A stretch of DNA of 64,000 bases from Mucor racemosus. Lineage: Eukaryota > Mucoromycota > Mucoromycetes > Mucorales > Mucoraceae. The translations under genes and the position numbers were made by a program. Positions 1-10,048 of this stretch are shown here, piece after piece (positions within the stretch are counted from its first letter, which is position 1; every line of letters starts with the position of its first letter). The notes below the pieces were generated by a model. That model did no database searches, had not been told where the DNA came from, and saw only the letters and a list, made by a program, of their open reading frames with translations. The stretch covers positions 558,001 through 622,000 of the forward strand of contig JAPEHQ010000010.1 of the NCBI GenBank assembly GCA_027405735.1. The letters run 5' to 3'.

Positions 1-3000
1 TCAATAAAAAATAACAAACATTTTCATTGCAAAATATTACATGAAAATCCTTTAATCAAAAAACCGTTTTTGGGCCAAAAATGCTAAGTTTCATTACTTA
101 ACATTTAATATTAAGCTTTTATAAAATGTGTATTAACTACATGGCTACAATTTTCTCTCACAATATTGTATATTTAAACGTTGATTTTGGTATCAAAATT
201 TGATTTTTCTGTTTTTTGATGAAAATCATGAGTGTTGGTAAGGATAAAATGAGGCCCGAAAATGTCCGCTACAAAGTCTGAATTTTCAGACCGTACGTGG
301 TTAAATATAAAAAAAGTTTAAAATAAACCGCTTTTTTATTTAAAACTTAGATATACACCATAGTATAAGAGACTTAGTCGTTCAATCTTGTTATGCTCAA
401 TTACGGCGTTGCTCTACAGGCTCGCTTTTGCAATTTTTTAATGAATCTGTGATATGACAGCCGGTTTCTCGAGTAGAAAATTATATGTTTCTATCATTAG
501 TAACAGATATTGCCTATTTTGCTTAGTTTATAGTTCAGGCGCTGTAATGCTGCTTTTACATTGGCTGAAATGTGCAATTTAGCAGGGTTTTAATTGCACT
601 AAATAATATAAAGCCTTGAAAATCCTTTTCTACGTGTGTTGTTTCTCTCTTTTGTTTTGTTTTCGTCGTATTTCAAGGATATTATGTTTACCGTTTGATA
701 AGACATATCAGACTATCTATCAAGCTGGTATTCTTTTCTTTTATCTGAATACGCATGCTAACGTAAAGGACTAATGTTTTTTATATTAGTAGCAGCCTAC
801 AGTATATCAGAGACTGATATTTTTATTTAACCGCATTCTAAGATTAAATATCATTATTTACTACTGTATTGTTGGACGTATTTTTTGATTACCAGATCAA
901 ATTGAAGGCAATGATACTTATATCTATTCAATAAAAAGCTAGAACTGGCTACAAACTCACGAAATGTTCCAGAAAAGTGATAAATATTATATCAAAATCT
1001 ATATATGGCATTACCGATATCTATTTCCATAACCTCAGTTTTGGTTGTACTCATATTATTATTGTATTACCCGAGATTGCCGTCTGTCGTATATTTTCAG
1101 GATTGATAAATAGTACTTAAAAAAGAATACAATTATAAAAGAATGAATAATTAATCAGTTCTTCAACTGTATAATAAAAACAAGATATCGTTTATTTAGA
1201 TGTAAAAGTATGGCTTTTTATATTGATTTGACATTGAGATCCTGAGATGTAATTTAAGGCACTATTGAACCATTGGATCTGTTTAATAGTAATCTATGGA
1301 TTGAAATGGATCAATTATAATTTAACCGTTCTTGCAGAGCTTGTGAGTTGTGTTGTTTCAATGCTGCGCTAAATATGCTTGGATGTTGATTTGATAACTA
1401 CTTAATTGGTTAACTGCTGGGATGAAATAATGTGGTGTCATTGTTTTATCAATAACAATAAGAATTGAACAAGAGTAAAAGGTGGAGTTTATTCAATATA
1501 CAATGTGAGGATATATGTAATAGACGGCAATCTCGGGTAATACAATAATGATATGGGTACACCCAGGACTGAGACTATGAAAATAGACATCGGTAATGCC
1601 ATATATGGATTCTGATATAACAGTCATAATTGAGGTCAAAGCGTTCTTGGTAATTACTGGATTAAACTTGATACGCTAGGAGTTTCTTATATCCGATATC
1701 AAGACTTGCACTTCAGTACATGTTGTAGCAATAGATTGTAAGATGTATTGATACTGTAGAAGGTGATAATGTATGATACTAGTAGGTGGAATACAACACC
1801 GTCTATTACATATATCCTCATATTGTATATTGAATAAACTCCACCTTTTACTCTTCTTGTTCAATTCTTATTGTCATTGATAAAACAATAAATTTTCAAA
1901 TGATATAGAAACAAAAATAAAAAAAGAATTATCTAATGTCTTGTATAATAACCATAGTTTTGACCGTAGCTATACTTGAAAATAACCTTTTTACAGCTGA
2001 CAATTGTGAATTAAAATAGTAATTTTAAAGAAGGTTAATTTGTTTAAACTTTATGTGTGATATAGTAACATATATAATCTTATTAGATTTGGCCTGCATA
2101 TAAATTTAAGCAGTAAGTGTTATTTAAGTTTATGCTCTAGCAAAAATCATTGTTGCTGTAAACATTATAGCTATAAACATATTTACAAATGATGATAATC
2201 ATAAATATGTTGGCTTTTGCATGTATTGCTCAACATCAACAATGTATTGAACTGTATTATTACTGTCTATAATCTATATTGATTTATCAAAATATGTTTA
2301 GGTTAAATAGAAACTAGAAATTTAATCAAGTAAAGAGATATTATCGTTTATTGGAATGAAATTAATAGGATTTATATACTATTTGATTTGGGGAATTAAT
2401 GATGTGATAAGGTAGTTTAGATTTTATTTAATAGTAATGTGTTATGTTGGTATATCACGTTGGAATATCGCACTGGAGAATCATGCTTTTATACCATGCT
2501 TTTAGGAGCATGGTATAGTTAGTATCCAATTAAGTAACTTCCGGTTCCGAATCTGTTATTGTTTACTTTTTTGGATTTGACATGATCCGGTTTAAGAATG
2601 ATACATCATATATTAATAAAAGCAAATGTAATTTAAAAACCCCATTATTCCAGTAAGAAATGCAATGGGATTTTGAGAACAGCACGATGCTCATGTACAA
2701 ACCAATTTGTGCTCATACGATTGGCTCATTATGCTCATGGCCAGATTTTATTATTATGCACAAATAGGGATAATGAAATGCTTTTGGGCAATTCTACTAT
2801 TATTATGCACACATGGGATTAGTGTCATGCACACGGACAGAATCTATAATTCTGTACATACAGGCTTTTCGTTATGCTCGTGTGCAGTTTTTTTGTTGTG
2901 CCCATGTGCATCTTGTTATCTTTCCAGCCATTATTTAGTAGGCGCAACAACTCATCAGGCTATAGTGTGCAACCCACCTGGACACAACAAAATTATCATC

Positions 3001-4122
3001 TTGTGCAGCACAGGTCGGCAGTAGTGCTTTTATATATGTAAATACTTTAAATTTATGATTTTATGGACTTTTTTTGAATTCGGTTGTATTATGTATCTTA
3101 TACTTTTCAAGTTAAATCCGTTATTATGCTAATAATGTTGTAGGCTGTGTTTATGCTTTACTTAAAATAAGCCTTTGAATAATTAATAGCAATATAGTCG
3201 AACCTTAATTTTTGCATAAAATTTCGATATCTGCATTTTATAACTGCTTAAAATATTTAAACAATCACGTCCGGGCTGTCCGGTAATTTTTTCAGAGATT
3301 TAAAGCTTGGCAATATTATTATTGGATAGCCGCGTCCGGAGATTGTTCGGCTTTTTTTGGAAGAGTGACCATTGGCAAAAATATGAATCATATACTATGT
3401 TGTATGTCACCAAGTACCGTAGTATGTTATCACCTTCTACAGTATCAATACACCTTACAATCTATTGATTACAACATGATGTATTGAAGTACAGTCTTGA
3501 TATCGGATATAAGAAACATCTAGGGTACTAAGTTTAATCCAGTAATTACCAAAACCGCTTGGACCTCAATTATGACACCATATTACTTCATCCATGCGGT
3601 TAATCAATCAAGTAGCTATCAAATCAACATCCAACAAGCACATTTAGCGCAGCATTAAAACAAGGCAATTCACAAGCTCTTCAAGAACGGTTAAATTATG
3701 ATTGATCCATTTCAATCCATAGAGTACTATCAAACAGATCTAATGGTTTAATACTTAATAGTGCCTTAAATTACATCTCAGGATCTCAATGTCAAATTAA
3801 TATAAAAAGCCATACTTTTATATCTAAATAAACAACATTTTGTTTTTATTAAACAGTTAAAGAACTGATTCATTATTACTCATTCTCTTTTAATTGGATT
3901 TTTTAAGTATTATTTATCAAACCTGAAAATACACGACAAGGCTAAATTTTTTGCAATTCTGCGGATCAGCGCTAGAAGTACCTGCCATTGCAACGGGAGG
4001 TCATTTGGATTCATATTTGCTGAGAAGAACTGATGGGCTTGCTGCTCTTACTAGGTGTAAGTAGCAGGTAACCAACTTGTTGCTCAAACTGGCTGAACGT
4101 ACAATGACCCATGGATGCTGGT
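1..4122 (+). repeat. R1a, dispersed repeat copy cut by the window edge
   Basis: Position 1 onward matches 6450 onward (R1b), 38167 onward (R1d) and, inverted, the stretch ending near 16240 (R1c). R1a runs colinear with R1d to about 4122, where both meet the same 69-bp hairpin element. The left part of the unit (equivalent to 37240-38166) lies outside the window. No long ORF is conserved between copies, so this looks non-coding or non-autonomous. A small hairpin (8-bp stem TACCATGC/GCATGGTA) near 2495-2520 is shared with R1d near 39920-39960, where the adjoining motif is tandemly duplicated. The family type is unknown. Confidence 0.85.
1086..1800. repeat. Self-derived inverted insertion inside R1a
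   Basis: R1d reads straight through this point (near 39240), but R1a has about 715 extra bases between two copies of the junction motif CCGTCT. The extra DNA is not foreign. Positions about 1086-1440 are the reverse complement of about 3580-3945, positions about 1600-1790 are the reverse complement of about 3415-3570, and 1440-1560 inversely repeats both neighbouring flanks (1000-1085 and 1790-1860). This looks like template switching or an aberrant transposition of the unit into itself. Confidence 0.7.
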
Positions 4123-4167
4123 AGTATTGGTGTCGAGCCGGGTTTTGCCAACCAAATTTACTAGTAT
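4122..4167 (+). repeat. Truncated 69-bp hairpin element H1
   Basis: The first 46 bases match the 69-bp element at 41557-41625. The GGCTCGA half of the hairpin is missing and the sequence continues into unrelated DNA. It lies exactly at the R1a homology boundary. Confidence 0.65.
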
Positions 4168-4229
4168 GCGTATCATGCGCATTAATGAAAAAGGAATAAA
4201 TTTACTAGACATATGCAAAACTTACTGAG

Positions 4230-4411
4230 AAAAAAAAAAAAGGAGGATCATATTCGATGAGAAGCAAGGTCATCGGAGATTCTCTTTCGAAATTCATATC
4301 GTAATACCGAAGGGCTTCCCCTTTGGCGGGTTTGAACTCACGAATATGTGTGTCGCACTCAATTTTTTGTAGCGCATGCGCTACCCGTTAAGCTTGTCAC
4401 TCTCCTTTGGT
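4230..4411 (-). mobile_element. Candidate tRNA-derived SINE
   Basis: Read on the minus strand, this stretch has a tRNA-like A box and D-arm (about 4370-4400, containing GCTTAACGGGTAGCGC). About 35 nt further on is a good Pol III B box (GAGTTCAAACCC, plus-strand positions 4328-4339). A short unrelated body follows and ends in a run of about 12 T (plus-strand A-run 4230-4241), as expected for a Pol III transcript end. The anticodon arm does not fold well, so it is not a functional tRNA. No clear target duplication was found and no second copy lies in the window. Confidence 0.45.
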
Positions 4412-5524
4412 CTACAATTTTAATCCCCATACATGTGAACATATATTTTCCTTTTCTTTACTATTTTAAGAAATGCAGCAAATTAAATGTATTTTTTCTT
4501 TTTGGAAATGATAGTAGAGCTTTCCAGAAATTGGTATGTAGTAGACATCATCTGGAAAAAATGCCAATTTTTGATGGTGATATAAACAAAACTCAATGTT
4601 AGTACTGTGGAACAGATAGAGCTATTCATGGAAAAAAGTATAAAAAAACAATAGGAATTTGACTAGATATCATTAGGGTTTTATTATCAAGTTAAATTCT
4701 ACTTGAGGACTTTTGTAATAAATAAATGTCCTCTTTATATAGTTTTCATCAGAGAGATTAGGTAAGCATTCCTAGGTCCATACATAGCCAATCATACCCC
4801 TTGCCAGGTATAAATCTTGATAGTAACCAATCGGTATATTCATTGAGTTCATGGGTCCTTGATCATAATGGTGTGACTAAATCCACATTATGTTGATTGG
4901 TCTTTAAATATAAGTTGCTAGGATAGAAGCTTGGTAGAAAATTTATATTAGTATGAATCAGCATATATCATTTAGTAGTGTAATGTCTATTTATGTCAGC
5001 TGTACTTTAATTGAAAATCAGATGAAATGGAGATCAATACAGCAGTGGATAAATGTGTACATATTCCACAAGTACATTAATATTAAGCTGTATAACACAA
5101 AGGTTAAATATGAATGAATGTAAAGCAATATTTGCCAAAGTAGGAGTTCGTACAACATGAGCTACAACGCACAGAAGAAACTCAAGTAATATTCAACAGA
5201 TGCAGTTGCATTTGGAAATTCAGTTTTTAGGGGTAGAAACACCTGAAGCTATAATTATACTGCAAAACTAAAATACGCATTATTTGTCAAACTAAAGGCA
5301 GACACCAACTTTCCAATTTACCAGTGCTAAACGCAAATATCAATTGTATAATTTCTACCAATGCGAAATAATAATATGATATACTGTATGAATCAATCAG
5401 TTTGGCAATTATAATCAGTGGTAATTAATAATAATCATAGGATCAAGTTTCTAAAGTAATAACAAAAAACTACCAACAGTATACTAGTAAATTGTAATTT
5501 AATACACTATCGTTCAATATGACA
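4412..5524. other. Spacer between R1a and R1b
   Basis: AT-rich sequence with no ORF of credible length, no recognised domain and no match to other parts of the window that I could see. Confidence 0.5.
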
Positions 5525-5993
5525 ATATGACCGAATATCAATGAATCAGAGAAAATACAACTGGTAAAAAAAACTGATACTCAATGTAAAACGAGGTCAA
5601 GGTTGATGAAAGTTGCATTCATTGTGTGTTGGAAATCGCAACATTTTGATGGATAGAAGTTACAGCACCAAGATGCTGTGTTTGCTGCAGAATTTTCAAA
5701 AGGGTTCAAAAGCATTCTTCATTAAACTCAACTAGATGTTGAATACTCACCATATGCGATTAGTATCATTTTGTCTTTTATTTGATTGTTGTATTATTGA
5801 AAATCAAGCTTTTCATAGCTTATAATAATGACAATGGGATGTTTCTGATTTTAGATTGACATTTATCATAAGGCGGACTGATGATACGTTTGATATTACT
5901 ACTATTATAGATGAAATCAGTTAATTTAATTTATGAAATTTGCATCCAAATACCAAGGAACCATTTTTAAGTACTTAGATTGGTTCTGGTGAA

Positions 5994-6083
5994 GCATTGA
6001 ATAAATTGGATTGGGACAAAGAGGGTAAAAGGGTGGTAATAGGTTCCAGTGATGGCCATGTTTATGCTTATGATATTGGATAA
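5994..6083 (+). pseudogene. Captured dynein intermediate chain-like WD fragment (R1b)
   Basis: The 29 codons here read as a WD-type beta-propeller segment: ALNKLDWDKEGKR, then IGSSDGHVYAYDIG, then TAA TAG. I recognise the pattern as like cytoplasmic dynein intermediate chains; this is memory-based and not searched. The reading frame ends just before a GTAAGAATAAAAC donor-like sequence, so the piece appears copied from genomic DNA around an exon edge. The rest of the gene is absent and it cannot make dynein. The same fragment lies at 16604-16696 and 37711-37800. Confidence 0.6.
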
Positions 6084-7609
6084 TAGGTAAGAATAAAACC
6101 CAATGTAAATTACATCTAGCGCATTAATTACCAAGTAAGACTATATTATCATCAAATAAAATACCACACAATATTAACATGTATAAAGATTTACAGTAAT
6201 AAGCTTGAATCAAGTGGGTACAGCATTGTAAATTCTTGAAAAAGTTCTCAAGTATTATAAAATCTCTTACTTTTAAGACTTACAAAGCTTATAAGCGGAA
6301 TATTAATTTAGAAAATTATTTTCGTCCAGATCATCAATTTTGACATTTTTTAATTTTTTATTTCTGGTTTTGCAAATTTAGAGTTAATTATAATACCAAT
6401 TATAAAGACAAAAAATATACACATATTCAGAATTTAGCGCTCTATTTGCTCAATAAAAAATAACAAACATTTTCATTGCAAAATATTACATGAAAATCCT
6501 TTAATCAAAAAACCGTTTTTGGGCCAAAAATGCTAAGTTTCATTACTTAACATTTAATATTAAGCTTTTATAAAATGTGTATTAACTACATGGCTACAAT
6601 TTTCTCTCACAATGTTGTATATTTAAACGTTGATTTTGGTATCAAAATTTGATTTTTCTGTTTTTTGATGAAAATCATGAGTGTTGGTAAGGATAAAATG
6701 AGGCCCGAAAATGTCCGCTACAAAGTCTGAATTTTCAGACCGTACGTGGTTAAATATAAAAAAAGTTTAAAAAAACTGCTTTTTTATTTAAAATCTAGAT
6801 ATACAATACCATAGTTTAAGAGACCTAGACGTTCAATCTTTCTATACTCACTTACGACGTTGCTCTACGGACTCGCTTTTGCAATTTTTTAATGAATGCA
6901 TGATATAACAGATGGTTTTTCTGGTAGAAAAATGCATGTTTCTATGATAACAGATATTGCCTATTTTATTTAGTTTATGGGTTGATGCGCTGTAATGCTG
7001 CTTTTACATTGGTTGAAATATGCAATTTAGCAGGGTTTTAATTAATTGCGCTAAATAATGTAAAGCCTTGAAAATCCTTTTCTACGTGTGTTGTTTCTCT
7101 CTTTTTTTTTGTTTTCATATTATTCCAAAAATATTATTCACCGTTTGATAAGGCATATCAGACTATTAAGCTGGTATTCTTTTCTTTTATCTGAATACGC
7201 ATGCTAACATAAGGGACTAATGTTTTTAGTATAAGTAGCAGTCGATATATTAGAGATTGATATTTTTATTTAACCGCATTCCAAGATCAAATAGCATTAT
7301 TTACTACTGTATTGTTGGACGTATTTCTTGATTACCAGATCAAAACCAAGCCAATAATATTTATATCTAATCAATAAAAAGCTAGAACTGGCTACAAACC
7401 CATGAAATGTTCCAAGAAAATGATAAAATTTCAAATGATATAGAAACAAAAAAAAAGAATAATCTAATGTTTTATCTAATAACCATAATTTTGATCGTAG
7501 CTACTATATACTTGAAAACGAATATTTTTACAGCTGACAACCGTAAACTAAAATAGTAAGTTTAAAGAAGAAGGTTAATTTGTTTAAACTTTATGTGTGA
7601 TAAAGTAAC

Positions 7610-7621
7610 ATATATAATCTT
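7610..7621. repeat. LINE target-site duplication, left copy
   Basis: ATATATAATCTT, repeated at 9146-9157. The uninterrupted site is seen once in R1d near 39510. The LINE body lies between the two copies, with its poly(A) side here. Confidence 0.8.
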
Positions 7622-7750
7622 TTTTTTTTTAAAATTTTTGTTTATTGATTGAGCCGCGTACACCAAGAGTAAAGAGTTACAGTGAAGAGGCGGGTGTAAT
7701 TGAAATAAAATTGGATAAATATATACTGATAAAATATAAGAAAACTGAAG

Positions 7751-7786
7751 CTAAACTAAACTAAACTAAACTAAACTAAACTAAAC
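7751..7786. repeat. (CTAAA)n short tandem repeat in the LINE 3' UTR
   Basis: About seven copies of CTAAA on the plus strand, which is TTTAG in the LINE's own sense. It lies about 130 bp inside the poly(A) end. Confidence 0.9.
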
Positions 7787-8279
7787 GAACTAAAGTATAC
7801 TATACAAAACGGACTACAGGAGGGAATGGCATTAATCCTCGCCGGTGGTCTGATAAACATTGGATTGGATATTGGCCAGTATCGCTGTAAATATAATGGG
7901 AATTTTGTCAAATATAAATCTCATATGAGCCAGCCAGATTTGGGAAAGAGTAATCACGAGGATTCTGTATGGTTTAATTCCTTTGTATTGGCAATACCAA
8001 ATATCGGAAAAATCCAGGGACAGAAAGGCCTCTTTAACATCAGTGATCAATGTGGTAGGCCACAGAAACTCAAAGATGGCGCCTTGCCATACCTTTCTTT
8101 GGAAGGACAATGAAAGAGGAGATGACTAGCAGAATCTGGGAGGGACAAACAAACTGAGCAAAGGGAGGAGTCGAAGACCCTTGGCATAATAAAATGTAAG
8201 AAACGACGATGAGGGGTACATCCCACAATGAACCGGTATAATACATTACGTTGAATTGTGGTAAGCGCTAGGAACCAAA

Positions 8280-8424
8280 CACTAAGAAAAAATCCCTTAA
8301 TTCTCTTAATTGTGCCACATTAAGAAAAATAAGACAAAATTTAAAAAAAATAAGCAGTGAAAATTTTCTTATTTTCCTTGATGTGGCACAATTAAGAGAA
8401 TTAAGAGATTTTTTCTTCATAGTG
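8280..8424. mobile_element. MITE nested in the LINE
   Basis: A 145-bp near-palindrome. CACTAAGAAAAAATC at the left matches the reverse complement of the right end (CACTATGAAGAAAAAATC), and the pairing continues inward through TTAATTCTCTTAATTGTGCC for about 55 bp per arm around a short A-rich centre. The MITE interrupts LINE coding sequence, so it inserted after or alongside LINE decay. The target duplication is not clear. Confidence 0.8.
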
Positions 8425-9145
8425 AAAAGAACTTCCAATTAACAGCAGAGATATTTCGTAGAGCTAACGGAGGAACCACCGACGAAAGAACGGACATCCG
8501 AAATGTCCTTGCTGATTCCTTGACAGACCCAAGAGACTGACCACCTTGAAGGCGAAGTTGATTGACCAGAGGAGCAAAAGAGACCACTGAGTCTTCGAGA
8601 GGAGTAGGGCTACAAACTGGCAGAAAGAATGGTTGGAATTTCAGCGTACCTGAAGCCAGGCCTTTGAATACAGTAGAGGGTGCACGCTTCCAGATGATCA
8701 ATGAAGGATCACGAGTATCTTTCCAGTGAATAAAGTTGAGACGGGGATCATATTGAAATACGTCCGAGACCATCATTTTTTTTTACTTTTAGAGGGACAG
8801 AGATTGTTAAAGAAAGAGGAATATAAAAGGCAGCTTGGAGAGGTAAGACCATAGCAGTAGCAATATTGATGCGAGCTGTATCAAACGCCCGAGGAAGATA
8901 ATCAATAGCACGGTATAGCATATCTATAGTACCAATTCTTTGTTTTTTCAGCTCCTGAGAGCGAGAAGAGGGAAATAACAGTGGAGTTTGATGACATTGA
9001 CTTGAATTGACATTTCTAATGTGAAAACTGAGCAGGTACGACACCGGATGAGAGTCAATGACAGATTGATCATGAGCCAGCAAAGGTTCCAGCCAACGAA
9101 AGTATAGAGCCGAAGCTTGAATTTGTATGTCAACAACACCGAGAT

Positions 9146-9157
9146 ATATATAATCTT
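9146..9157. repeat. LINE target-site duplication, right copy
   Basis: ATATATAATCTT, identical to 7610-7621. R1 sequence resumes immediately after it. Confidence 0.8.
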
Positions 9158-9738
9158 AGATTTGGCTTGCATATAAATTTAAGCAGTAAGTGTTATTTAA
9201 ATTTATGCTTGAGCAAAAATCATTGTTGCTGTAAACATTTATAAATATCATTGGCTTGGTTTTGATCTGGTAATCAAGAAATACGTCGTCCAACAATACA
9301 ACAGTAGTAAATAACGCTATTTGATCTTGGAATGCGGTTAAATAAAAATATCAATCTCTAATATATCGACTGCTACTTATACTAAAAACATTAGTCCCTT
9401 ATGTTAGCATGCGTATTCAGATAAAAGAAAAGAATACCAGCTTAATAGTCTGATATGCCTTATCAAACGGTGAATAATATTTTTGGAATAATATGAAAAC
9501 AAAAAAAAAGAGAGAAACAACACACGTAGAAAAGGATTTTCAAGGCTTTACATTATTTAGCGCAATTAATTAAAACCCTGCTAAATTGCATATTTCAACC
9601 AATGTAAAAGCAGCATTACAGCGCATCAACCCATAAACTAAATAAAATAGGCAATATCTGTTATCATAGAAACATGCATTTTTCTACCAGAAAAACCATC
9701 TGTTATATCATGCATTCATTAAAAAATTGCAAAAGCGA

Positions 9739-9983
9739 TGTTATGTCAATATCATATCCTAGGTCGCACATTCAAGGTCGCAGTCAATATTCGGTATTAT
9801 AGTAAATCAACAGGTGTACACGTTGATTCACATGCGTCTTAGTAAATTGGTGTAATGTTCTTAGATAGTAATTCTGTGTAATAGTTATAATGAAAAGTAT
9901 ATAAATACATCCTCTGGATGTATTGTTAATAAAAAGTGTAATATTTTGGCAAGATTATTTCTTAAGACCGTTTTGACATTTCA
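9739..9983 (+). repeat. 5' LTR of the chromovirus
   Basis: A 245-bp LTR with TG...CA ends. It carries a TATA-like box, TATATAAAT, at 9898-9906 and a poly(A) signal, AATAAA, at 9928-9933, which places R roughly between them. The first interior bases (TTTTTTAATCTACC) are not a standard primer-binding site. Confidence 0.95.
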
Positions 9984-10048
9984 TTTTTTTAATCTACCTA
10001 AAAACTTCTATTATACTCTAAACAACTCATACTATTTTACTTTTTAAA

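Larger units (their letters stand above)
7622..9145 (-). mobile_element. 5'-truncated LINE (non-LTR retrotransposon), defective
   Basis: The element is read on the minus strand. It ends in a poly(A) tail (the T-run starting at 7622), is flanked by a 12-bp target duplication and lacks its 5' half, which is the usual outcome of target-primed reverse transcription. The remaining reading frames cover the C-terminal region after the reverse transcriptase. A zf-RVT-like zinc motif, CSVC-x8-H-x4-C, is encoded near 8115-8165. Just after it the frame shifts by one base near 8105 and continues to a stop near 7832. A 145-bp MITE splits the coding part at 8280-8424. No endonuclease or RT catalytic motif remains, so this copy is dead. 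The 3' region carries a (TTTAG)n run. Confidence 0.8.
5525..9242 (+). repeat. R1b, dispersed repeat copy with a LINE insertion
   Basis: Colinear with 37240-39590 of R1d. Relative to R1d it lacks about 200 bp at about 7430 and is interrupted by a LINE between the duplicated 12-mers at 7610-7621 and 9146-9157. It stops abruptly near 9242 and joins R1c in opposite orientation. It shares nearly every diagnostic variant with R1c, for example in 6100-6300 and 6780-6870, so R1b and R1c derive from one recent inverted duplication. Confidence 0.85.

Noticed and set aside
2707..3024. 105-codon open frame in R1a (related to 40156-40374 in R1d)
   Set aside because: Low-complexity TGCNCA/GCTCAT DNA; the R1d counterpart is shorter and out of register, so no protein is conserved.
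4320..4400. Possible functional tRNA gene on minus
   Set aside because: The B box is good, but the anticodon and acceptor stems do not pair; treated as a SINE head.
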